Shown here in pieces: positions 1 to 8,276 of a stretch of DNA of 12,191 nucleotides (within the stretch, counting starts at the first letter, position 1; every line of letters begins with the position of its first letter). This DNA is from Tulasnella sp. 424 (taxonomy: Eukaryota > Basidiomycota > Agaricomycetes > Cantharellales > Tulasnellaceae): NCBI GenBank assembly GCA_019633425.1, contig WSUB01000411.1, positions 1 through 12,191 on the forward strand, in the 5' to 3' direction. Below the pieces are notes generated by a model. The model did no database searches. It was not told the origin of the DNA and saw only the letters and a list, made by a program, of their open reading frames with translations. Made by a program: the position numbers and the translations under genes.

Positions 1-1060
1 CTTGTCGGTCGACGTCGATTCATCGTTTGTGGCCATATTTGAAGTTCGGCAATATTGTCAGAGTGTGGCACCGCGAGAGGGAGGTTGGGTGAAGGTCGAT
101 GGATGAGTTGGTGCACCAGTCACTGCACAGCCTCGGCCTCACAGGAAACGCATGGCTTCCGTTGGAAGGTTCCATGCTCGGTCAGGTACGTGCATCACGC
201 TTCTTCAATAACTCCGTTGCGGCCGATATCACCGCACTGTCGCTCGACACAACCGAGCGTCGCATTTCTCATGAATATCGCCTTGAGACGCGGTGGTTTG
301 CGCTCATGACTGGGCGTAAAGATCGCTGCATTCAGCGAGGATTGTTGAAGGGTATGATCGATCCACAACGGCGGTGGGTTGAGACGATGAAGGACGGCGA
401 TATACAATTGATTCGAGACAGCTTGGGACGAAGAACGAGCGCGCTACTATATGTACAGGTACCGTACCCATCGTGCAAGGCGTTGTATCTCTCCCCCCGA
501 AAGCTCCATGCTGTTGACCCCTCCCGCCTCTCCCTGTTGCAGTGGCTTCCTTCCTAATGTCAATTCCCTTTGTTGTTACCTTGTCCCCTAACGTAGAATG
601 TGAGTCGACGGCTTGCTCCAAACGCGCTGCTCCAGTTGTCCAAAGATATCGCCCCTAGCGCTTAGCAAGGTCGCCAATCCCTCCCATCCTTCTCCTCTCC
701 ATCGTAGTTTCGGCCAATCCGAGCAACCCTCTCCGCTGATAGAGCGTGTCGATTCGCTTCCTGCCAACCCGGTATCGGAGAACACGTATTGAATCGCATG
801 CGCCAAAGCTCCAAGTGCGGATGGTCTTAGGAGGTTGGCCTCTTGGCCAGCCGTGACAGGGAGGGAAACGTTGTTCGAATGTTGGCGCCGGCGGACTCGA
901 AGGTGAAGTGATGATGTTATCGAGAAAACGAAGATTGATGAGATATCGCTATTTCGGTGGTGATGGTTTTGATTTGGAAATATCGACGTCGTTGATAAAG
1001 TCCATGGCGCGATAAAGCTGAGGTGACGGGGGGCAGTTTCTGGCGATTCCGAGCTGGTGA
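1..1060. other. Stretch without a recognisable gene
   Basis: No complete gene can be supported here. Three open stretches exist: a + strand one from about base 2 to 102 without a start; a + strand one at 99-557 that could end at a GTACCG donor-like site near 459; and a - strand one at 588-1097, whose part around 620-830 reads smoothly (residues such as LAHAIQYVFSDTGLAG). None matches a family I know and none has convincing start, splice and stop signals together. They may be exons of an unrecognised gene or decayed coding DNA. Confidence 0.4.
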
Positions 1061-1471
1061 GAGTCCGTCGTAAGCACCACCGCTCGAGAATCCACAAAAA
1101 GGAAAAGAAAATTTGGAACGTACACTAACGGTAAACGTTCCGTACAAACTTCTTCACCGGTGGATCGAGGTAGCCTGGCACTGCGTGTGTCCCACCGAGC
1201 GAGGGCGTCGCCGACCCCTCAGCTTCGTCGGTATGTCTGCACATCGCCTGTTCCGCTTATTCCGACGTATTCGACAATCCTCGCACCGAAGTCCTCTAGG
1301 ATTGAGTTGCGGGCTGTTGCCGGTGAAAGACAGTAATTGCTTAGGGAGGAGCTGTGGGGTCATGTACGCGAGCTGATCCTGAGCCCCGAAAGCGTCTGGC
1401 GTTACGACGGCCCACGGCAGCAAGGTTGGGGTGAACTGAGTGAACTTGTGGAGAGGTGTGTTTTGACCGTT
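1061..1471 (+). pseudogene. Possible decayed coding fragment, leucine-rich/F-box-like style
   Basis: The frame is open for 91 codons after a TGA at 1058-1060, is stopped by a TAA at 1334-1336, and continues in the same frame for 45 codons to a TGA at 1472-1474. The protein on both sides of the TAA reads as one region: PTPQLRRYVCTSPVP, IELRAVAGERQ, then LLREELWGHVRELILSPES and WRYDGPRQQGWGELSELVER. The repeated leucine/valine spacing and the 'elements of a list of hits per residue' style resemble the leucine-rich halves of basidiomycete F-box-type proteins, but no F-box is visible and I do not recognise a family. The TAA follows CAG directly and could be a mutated sense codon. No start codon or flanking exons are identified. 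It could also be a chance open frame; the coding impression rests on amino-acid composition only. Confidence 0.35.
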
Positions 1472-1474
1472 TGA

Positions 1475-2030
1475 ATGTCGGCCTACTGATGCCGATGAGC
1501 TCCATTATGCGAGATGTAGGCCGACGTCGTTAAGTGAGCTGAAGGGGAGGATGTAACCCGTGTGGCGAGGACGCCTCGTCACCCATGGTGGAGGTGGGTA
1601 TCAGCTGTTCTGCTGTCCCAGCGTGGCGACGAACCCGGAGTTCCGAGACACTGGGAGCAGGAGGGAGGTGGTTGCTTGACGGAGGCGTGGTGTACTCGGA
1701 CTGGTCGTCGACTACGGAAGAGGGTCGAACGGCAGCAGGCGGCGATAGGGAAGCGAGAAAGAGTTTGCTTTGAGTGGTCGAGATTGAATGCACCGACACA
1801 CTCCTTTCTCCAGAGAGAGCAACTATCCGTTGTTAAGTGGGGTGAAGATGCCTGGGATGCAGCGAATTGGACTTGTCAGTCCATATTCAAACCGCTGAAT
1901 CTATTCAGGTGCGAGTGCTGCAACGACACTGCGTTTTGGTGAGCGGAGCACAGCACGAGTCAGTTAGAACTTGAAACTCACAGTCTTTGGGTCGACCTGT
2001 GACGGCATGGCCTTGGAGTTGAGGGAGAGA
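1475..2030. other. Stretch without a recognisable gene
   Basis: Open frames exist on both strands (+ strand 1562-1942, - strand 1530-1799), but both depend on non-ATG starts, overlap each other and show no motif I know. Nothing is annotated here. Confidence 0.4.
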
Positions 2031-2043
2031 CGGAGGGAAGGTC

Positions 2044-2074
2044 CCTTCGGCTTTGGCGGAGTTTGGAGCGCGTC
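2044..2074 (+). repeat. Direct repeat core, upstream copy
   Basis: A 31-bp stretch identical to 4878-4908. Similarity continues at lower level for roughly 130 bp to the right (about 2075-2200), including a shared GCAATATAC followed by TGCA and a shared TCCCTC-TAAC block. The copy lies about 390 bp before the start of the decayed glycosyltransferase gene. It may be the remnant of a dispersed element or a duplicated upstream region; it encodes nothing I recognise. Confidence 0.8.
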
Positions 2075-2200
2075 GAACACTTCGGGGTCAGATTGCACTC
2101 GAGGACGTCACATTACACTTGTCTCTAATCACGCAATTCACGCAATATACGTTGCAATTCATTCCATCCCTCTTAACCTCGACGCGTCGACTAACGACGG

Positions 2201-2462
2201 CTCACTTAGACAGCCCTCAATGGATGGTCCCTGGCTTGAATTTGCGCCATGAACTTGACAGCACGGTCCACAATCAAGGTATGAACTTCCAGACGAACAG
2301 CGGCGAGTCTTCATCCATTCTGTCGGTGTGGCGTGACTGAAGTGGCCGATGTGACAAATCGCTGTCGTCACACCGCTTGGTCTTCGACTTTAGACTGCTC
2401 CCGCCGACAATAGCTCGACATCTCAGTCCCCAATCCCCGATCCAAAGGAGCACAGTGAAACA
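2201..2462. other. Upstream region of the glycosyltransferase pseudogene
   Basis: No gene is seen. This would have been the promoter and leader of the gene starting at 2463. No TATA box or other site can be called with confidence. The start has an A at -3 (GAAACAATG). Confidence 0.35.
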
Positions 2463-2530
2463 ATGAATGCGGCAACGATTGATCGTCTCTCCAAGGTCAT
2501 CGAAAATATAGCTGGCCTCGTGGACGAGAT

Positions 2531-2585
2531 GTGAGTTAATCAATCAAATGCCGACTGCCGCAGGTGCTGAATTGGCTGTTATCAG
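2531..2585 (+). other. Intron 1 of the GT69 pseudogene
   Basis: A 55-nt GT-AG intron: donor GTGAGT, branch-like GTGCTGAAT, acceptor TATCAG. Splicing joins a helical N-terminal peptide to the conserved DVQRHPFLK block with the frame kept, apart from the TAG at 2626. Confidence 0.7.
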
Positions 2586-3408
2586 AACACCGCGCAGCGA
2601 AGCCGATAGAACACAACGTGCCAGCTAGGGTGACAAGGCGCTCGATGTCCAGCGGCACCCCTTCCTGAAAGCCTGGATGGGTAGGGACGATAATGACGAC
2701 TTGCTATCGGGATGGGTGAAAAACGGTCTGAGAGACTATTGGGAGCGTCTATAATAGCCCTTGTAAGTCGATGGCTCCGACATCGTGTTTGTTGGCCGCC
2801 CCCTTACTTAGTCTTTTCGGCAGAGCATAAACTCAAAGAGCCGTCGCATATGGATATCCAGGTAGTTCGGAGTGCTATCGACGATCTTGAGCCGTCCATT
2901 CGTGCAGAACAAGCGTGAAGACGCGTACGACGAGCTCATCGCCGCCAACCACCTTTACTACGTCGCCCTCGTTATCCGCTCCACCGACCACTTCCTCGTC
3001 GACCAACTCGCCGTCATCGTTCAGCTTGCAAGACGCCTTGGACATCGGAACATTTTCGTCAGCACGCTCGATTACGACTCGCAGGACGCCACACCGACAT
3101 TGATCGACCATTGCGAAGCGGCCCTTACCCTTCTGCAGGTCCCCTTCCGGATCCGACGCATACCTCCCATGACGCAGGACCCGTCAGCGGTCACCTTGAG
3201 TAGGCCTACACCGAGACCTCGCACTGGAACCATTGCACGAGCTCTGGGGAAAACGGAGCGTGAAGTTCCACAGAGTTATCTGGCTCAAAGTCTTCAGTTG
3301 CCCGAACGACATTCTCGAGACTATCAAGGTTAATGAGACGAACGAGGCCGCAATGGTATGTGGTATGGATTGGGCAGAGCACAACGGGTTCTTCATCTTC
3401 TCCGACCG

Positions 3409-3470
3409 GTACATGTTTGCGACCTGGTACCCCTGCAGCTTTACATACTTACGCGCACGCCTCCCTCTAG
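3409..3470 (+). other. Intron of the GT69 pseudogene between FIFSDR and WRIRD
   Basis: A 62-nt intron with donor GTACATG and acceptor CCTCTAG. Removal restores an arginine codon (CG+A) and joins two adjacent conserved blocks of the family exactly, which is strong evidence for the splice. Confidence 0.8.
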
Positions 3471-4473
3471 ATGGCGTATTCGAGACATTGATGGCGACCA
3501 ATTCCGTGTCTCCCGGTCATCTTCCGCACCCTCCGCCGGTCCACCACGAGACAAAGTGGGCTCCCAACGCTACGCGGCGCATTTACCCTTCCAAGTCTTC
3601 TGCTGCGAATCCGGTACCCACGTCCTCGACCCCGGTCAATCCTACTACCGTGGCATCACGTACCGGTCTGCGCACAAACTCAGTACCAGTGACGCAGTAC
3701 CCGAATGGGATCCCGAGGGGGCTTGTATGGACTCGACCCAGGTATGGTTCTGCCGTGATCTTTGGGTGGACGCGGCCAAAGGCGGAGGAATGAGGAGCGG
3801 CAGAACATCCAACAAGGAGGCTGGGATGGGTCCTTGGGATCCCGCTGAAGAGGAGCAAGACGGCCCAGCTGGGAAGAAGGTAGAGGTTGACACCACCACC
3901 ACGAAAACGTTATCCGAGGGGCCAACCCCAACCGAAGACGAAACATTCAAAGCCGAACGAAAAATCCCAAAACGGAAAAGATCGAAGACGGCCTCCCTTC
4001 GAAAGACGACGAACCCGTCGCCGCCCCCAGCGAAGAAGAACAAGAAGCGATCTTCCTCTGCACCACGAACAGCGATAAGAGGGCGCCGCAGCTGGTGAAG
4101 CCGAAGCGGCTACCATCGCACAACAACGACGAGACGCGCAGCACAAAGGCGGGCCCGACACGGACGCGGACGCCAACCCCGGGTCGGACTACGACACCAT
4201 GTCGGACGATTCGGACGCTTCCCCACCACTCGAGCCACCCCCCTCCTCTCGCTGGACCGTGCCCCACGGCGACTTTACCCCGGCTCGGATCCTCGTCAAC
4301 CCCCGGTGCGCCACGACGTACGCCGGTGTGTCTCGCGCGCAGTTGGCGCTGGACTTTGTCCGGTCCCGATATAAAGAGGGCTCGGATTTCGCCAGAGTAT
4401 TTGAAGAGTGGGGGCAAATACCTTTTGGGGGATTGGGAGGTGCTCCGGATAGTTTCGTTTGTCAGGAACAAAA

Positions 4474-4531
4474 GTGAGTTGTTCTCAATTCGGTGTAGAC
4501 CCCCACGTGTTGATTGGTTTTTTGACTAAAG
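4474..4531 (+). other. Last recognisable intron of the GT69 pseudogene
   Basis: A 58-nt interval with donor GTGAGT and acceptor TAAAG. Removal joins FVCQEQK to QTGGRKA, as expected near the C-terminus. After about 4560 a second frame reads more like protein (DALAEHNEAHHEKRQLYEVV, stop TAG at 4679-4681) than the continuing frame (stop at 4692-4694). Confidence 0.6.
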
Positions 4532-4716
4532 GCAAACTGGCGGTCGAAAAGCGATCAAGATGCGACGGCGGTTGAGCTTCTCTGTGACGCGCTGGCAGAA
4601 CATAATGAAGCTCATCACGAAAAGCGGCAACTTTACGAAGTTGTCGAGAACTGCTTGGGGTTCAACTTTTGGTGTGGTTAGGTTGTATGCATAAAATCTA
4701 ATAAACGGGGCGGCGT

Positions 4717-4735
4717 CGTTTTCGTTTTCGTTTTC
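4717..4735 (+). repeat. TTTTCG microsatellite
   Basis: About three tandem TTTTCG units, just after an AATAAA at 4700-4705 that could be the old polyadenylation signal of the GT69 gene. Confidence 0.6.
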
Positions 4736-4877
4736 TTGGCTAGATTTTTCCTCACATTAGAAATCTACGTATTTTATCCCACCTTTCGTATTCCGGGTAT
4801 TTTTTACATATGTCTACGTCCATTGGAGACCGTGGAAATGTGCACGTTGTTCGGATGGCTCCAAGACGGGGGAAGTT

Positions 4878-4908
4878 CCTTCGGCTTTGGCGGAGTTTGG
4901 AGCGCGTC
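4878..4908 (+). repeat. Direct repeat core, downstream copy
   Basis: Identical over 31 bp to 2044-2074 and in the same orientation. The diverged continuation runs to about 5045. Together the two copies bracket the GT69 pseudogene, with a start-to-start distance of 2834 bp. Confidence 0.8.
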
Positions 4909-5049
4909 AATCACCCCTACGCTCAGACTGAAGACCACACAGTCGCATTACACTCCAAGGAATTACTCTCACTTGTCATTGAGAGACTTTTCTCTTACAT
5001 TTCATGCAATATACACTGCAGTTAATTTCGTCCCTCCTAACGACCGTTA

Positions 5050-6378
5050 ATGCAGACCCCGACGTAATATGGTTGGTGTCCTGCTTGGCGAAATCAACTT
5101 TACAGCGATGGTCCCCATCTAAGACGAATGAGCAGTCAGAATACCAACGGTGAATTTCCTCCATGGAATGTGCATTGCAAGTGTCCGACACTCTGCCATC
5201 TCTTGCCCTCCAGGTGCGGCCTAACTTGCTTTGAAGGTGAGGTCGGAACGGTTGGACCCACCAGGCCGGCATGAGGAGTAATCGAATAGTATTTAATGTC
5301 ACTAAGTATACTAGAGAGTCCAAGTAGACGAGAGGGAGCTAAGCAGGACACGTTCCGACAAGGTGACGGCGATGATCGTGCTCTCGGGATTCCAGTTATG
5401 ACCCGAACCCGATTGTCATTCTGAATAGTCCAGTGTGTTTCAGTGCAGAAGAGCTCTCGGTTGCACGCTCAACGATAAATGTGACCAATTCGCTCCCAAC
5501 ACTCCTCTCAAATGCTCGAGACATGTGCCCCAACCGAAGCCTCGGCTCCGTTTTGCACCGCCACCAACTTCCTCCTGATAGTTCTCAATCCCGGAGACGC
5601 CTGTGGTGGAACACCGACGCGGCTGAAGAGTCCCAAGCCAGTAGAACGAACGGACTTGGGGCCGCAAAAGAGTAGTCGCACGAAACAAAGATTCCTGACA
5701 TGAGGTAAGTACTGGGGGCGTCACAACGGATACCTCGGGAGAGACAAGCTGCAAATACGAAGCCGTGCATCCATCGACTGGAGTGTACTTTCAACCGTTT
5801 GCGAGAAGCACTGAGCGGTTCGCTTCGGATCCTCTTGGATGGTTTCGGGGGGACTGGTGTGAAGTAACGGACTGCTTGTCCATATGTACGTGACGTTATC
5901 TGTTACAAAATAGGCAAAAATCCGGGTTCGAACGGCGTGAATCATACTTGGGTGGTCCGTCTTGCGGATGGTACGATCAGATGTAGGTAGCCTACCAGTG
6001 GCTTATTGTGCATGCTCGTCAGTGTTTTGAACTTGCGAGGGGAAGAGGGGGAATGCATTGCAAATGCATATTAACGATGCCGGTCCCTCAGGGGCGGAGG
6101 ACGTGATCTAAGTAATTTGCAGAACCGTGCAACAACACAAATCGCGGCGTCGCTTCTCCCAAACCATCACCCACTCAATCAATTGTAATTAGGATTTCAA
6201 AACTTGTATTTGGATAGCATGGATCCCCAAAGACAATGTTGTGGCACAATGAACCCATTTGAACGAGCACGATACCACCTACGCCTCGACAACAAGTCTT
6301 CTTGCAAGCAATAAAAGGAGTTAGTATCGATTCATCGAAGATAGTAATTGAAAAGAAAGATCGCATAATTGGAAAAAA
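5050..6378. other. Stretch without a recognisable gene
   Basis: Several open frames of 60-115 codons occur on both strands (for example - strand 4976-5323 and 5440-5754), but they overlap, are composition-poor and match nothing I know. The right end (about 6175-6378) is AT-richer and would be the 3' flank of the NLR gene, whose stop is at 6379-6381. No polyadenylation signal can be assigned with confidence. Confidence 0.4.
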
Positions 6379-6849
6379 CTAATTAGAGCTCGAGTGCCTG
6401 AGAAACATCAAAAAGAGAAAGGTTACCAAGGTAAAGAACAGCGAGTGTGCTACCAGAGAGGAGGACAACTTTTTCAGAAAGGGGACCATCCCCCAGTATT
6501 GTGGAGGAAGCCACATGAATCGGGATGAGGAAAATACTACCCAATGATCTTGGAAGCCTGGATTCCAATGGAGTGGAAGACTGCGTGGAGTGTCACAGCG
6601 TTGGTGTGTCAAAGCATCCCATGTGGCACGATCGCCATTCCAATAACATCCGCCGAGAAGAAATCCATCTGGGGAGAAACAGACAGAGTAAACAAAGTCA
6701 TCGTGACCAGTGAGTGGTTCCCCAATCGCCGTTCCAGTCTGAGGGTCCCAAAGTCGAATTGTCTTGTCATCGGATCCAGATGCCAGAACCTTGCCATCGG
6801 GTGAGAAGCAGACGGAGCGAACCCAGTCATCATGATCTGTGAGTGGTTC
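6379..6849 (-). pseudogene. NACHT-WD40 gene, 3' fragment (WD40 units 11-12 and C-terminus)
   Basis: This is the end of the last exon of the large NLR gene, cut off by the solo LTR at 6850-8271. It begins [19 protein letters not shown], contains WD40 unit 11 complete to [10 protein letters not shown], and a degenerate unit 12 ([14 protein letters not shown], then WDALTH), followed by a C-terminal region with [10 protein letters not shown], the kind of closing motif seen in fungal NACHT-WD40 proteins. Joining it to the other side of the LTR with one GGTTC removed keeps the frame. The final residues are a strongly hydrophobic stretch ([15 protein letters not shown]) that could be a membrane tail, or the product of a one-base slip at a run of five G near 6498; the other frame reads more like soluble protein. 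Reading into the LTR, an antisense ATG at 6906 is in frame with this fragment, so a short fusion peptide is formally possible. Confidence 0.88.
6845..6849 (+). repeat. Target site duplication, left copy (GGTTC)
   Basis: The five bases directly left of the LTR start are repeated directly right of its end (8272-8276). This is the 5-bp duplication normally left by LTR-retrotransposon integrases. Confidence 0.9.
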
Positions 6850-8271
6850 TGTTAGGGAACCGTGGGATCCACGTCTACGCGGATGCCCCACCAACGAATG
6901 TACCATAAATAAGTTTCCCTTTTCTTTTTCTTTGATATATTTAATACTAGTTCCTACTCTTTTGTCTATACGTACGCTTTCCGCGAAAGTCCGAAGCCAA
7001 AAGATCCCTAAATAAAGAAATTCCCTTTTTCGGCCCGTCTATTTGTGAAACCGGACCGACGCCGAATTCTTCCTTTTCTCGTCGCCGAATTCGTCTAACT
7101 AAGCCTTGTAAGTTCGACGAATCATTTCGGGCGACTCGCCGAACGCTTTGCAACGTGCTGCAGCACGCTGCAGCGGGCTCGGGACCGTCCAAATTCCCTA
7201 AGATGGAAATTAAGCGCCCAAAGCCTCGCGCAGACTTTCGACGCGTTGCCCGAGCCTTCCGCTGCGCATAGAAGGCTCGAGAAAGGAATAGAATAATGTA
7301 GAATATTGTAGACTACTCTAGTACGATCTCATCTAGCGAATAAATACGGATTCTGCCTCTTCCGAGGCAGAGTATCTTTTTCACCCCCTCTAAATCATAC
7401 TCGCTCTGCGAAACCCAATCCCGCTAAGTCCCGCGTAATAAACGGACTATCTACCGTTCTAACCTTTTGGAATAAAGGTTCTCATGTACTCAGCGCGAGT
7501 ATAATCTTGATACTAGCGTCGGCGCCGTCCCGGACGTCCCTGACACCGTTCGGCCTCTAGCGAGCCCAAAACCTCACCGAACCACGCGGTAAGTACTCCG
7601 TTGCGTTCGTACAACTAGTAGCTACATTCCGTACTATTAGTATATAAGTGAATATACGATTCCCTTTTGGGCAATCGCTATTTTCGCCCTCAGTTCGCTT
7701 TATCCCCGGATTAGCGAACTCCCTCTCAGGAGACCCCTCGCGCTTTCGATACTATTCGAAAGCTCTCGTCAGCGCGAACACGACGGGAGTATTCGCTTGG
7801 CGAAGTTCGAACTTCTAAGGTAGCATAAGGCTATATCCGTGAAGTCCGAACCGGCACTTAATCCAGTAAGCCGTGCCACAGCTTACTTTGATTCGCCGAG
7901 GCCTTTCCCTTCGGGTAACGAGCCCGGAAACTCTTCCGGCATTCGCGAATAGCACCAGCGAATATATTCCGAGCGCCAGAGCGCCGGAATTCCGCCAGTA
8001 GTTTCCCTTTCGCTCTCAACTGCCGTTTACGGCACCCAGCTTTCGCCCAACCGTTTCCACTCGACACCGGACGTTCCCGTCTGTCTTTTCTCTCAGATAA
8101 TATTCCCAAATACCTTATATTAACCCTACGACTAGGTACAAGAGTTTAGATACAGTATAAACTAAGTAAGTTAGTTTATTCCGACTTACCTACCGTTCTA
8201 ATACGTTTGCCGTGCGGCAACTTCCCGTTTCCCACGGTTAGCGCGCGCAGCCCGGTTACCGAAACTTAACA
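6850..8271 (+). mobile_element. Solo LTR of an LTR retrotransposon, 1422 bp
   Basis: It begins TGTTAGGG and ends CTTAACA, so the termini are TG...CA with a 5-bp inverted match (TGTTA/TAACA), and it is flanked by the perfect duplication GGTTC. The first roughly 500 bp match the sequence from 11699 onward at about 80% by eye. The two ends of the interval do not repeat each other, and no gag, protease, reverse transcriptase or integrase is present, so it is a solo LTR, normally the result of LTR-LTR recombination. It is rich in CpG and in small hairpins: 6861-6873, 7154-7167, 7251-7279, 7352-7371, 7461-7480, 7742-7763, 8021-8034 and 8207-8220. TATATAAG at 7641-7648 is a possible TATA box. It lies antisense to the host gene. 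The superfamily (Gypsy or Copia) cannot be told without internal sequence. Confidence 0.87.
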
Positions 8272-8276
8272 GGTTC
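8272..8276 (+). repeat. Target site duplication, right copy (GGTTC)
   Basis: This copy is part of the WD40 coding sequence (GAACC on the coding strand, in the GEP codons). It pairs with 6845-6849. Confidence 0.9.

Larger units (their letters stand above)
2463..4694 (+). pseudogene. Decayed Cap59/CMT1-type (GT69) mannosyltransferase gene
   Basis: Members of this basidiomycete family are Golgi/secretory glycosyltransferases related to cryptococcal alpha-1,3-mannosyltransferase CMT1 and CAP59. Recognisable blocks in order: MNAATIDRLSKVIENIAG (2463), DVQRHPFLKAWMGRD (about 2640), HMDIQVVRSAIDDL (2847), NKREDAYDELIAANHLYYVA (about 2905), RNIFVSTLDYDSQDATPTLI, LALEPLHELWGKRS (about 3222), NEAAMVCGMDWAEHNGFFIF, then after an intron WRIRDIDGDQFR, LPFQVFCCESGTHVLDP, DSTQVWFCRDLW, an acidic low-complexity linker, PHGDFTPARILVNPRC (about 4262) and APDSFVCQEQ. 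Introns at 2531-2585, about 2763-2825, 3409-3470 and 4474-4531 still join matching blocks. Lesions: TAG 2626, TAA 2752, TAG 2755, TAG 3201; frame changes near 2845, 2888 (with apparent loss of about a dozen codons), 3190-3220, 3950, 4080, 4360 and 4440, and probably 4560. Nothing in the opening residues looks like a membrane anchor. So many breaks exclude a working enzyme unless the assembly is very poor here. Confidence 0.85.

Noticed and set aside
5925..5933. GGTTCGAAC, resembling a tRNA/Pol III B box
   Set aside because: No T-stem pairing, acceptor stem or A box can be placed around it, so it is not a tRNA.
7352..7375. Hairpin followed by a T run, like an intrinsic terminator
   Set aside because: Such terminators are bacterial; in this eukaryotic LTR it is only noted as one of several hairpins.
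7858..8109. An 83-codon minus-strand open frame inside the solo LTR, and a similar one at 6947-7192
   Set aside because: They are arginine/serine-rich, without a known domain, and lie in non-coding LTR sequence; the second copy does not keep the frame of the latter.
6850..8271. A hammerhead-type ribozyme in the LTR (as in retrozymes)
   Set aside because: The CTGATGA core followed by GAAA was not found in the expected arrangement.
6850..8271. The element as a TIR DNA transposon
   Set aside because: The inverted match at the ends is only TGTTA/TAACA, the usual LTR ending; beyond it the ends do not pair.
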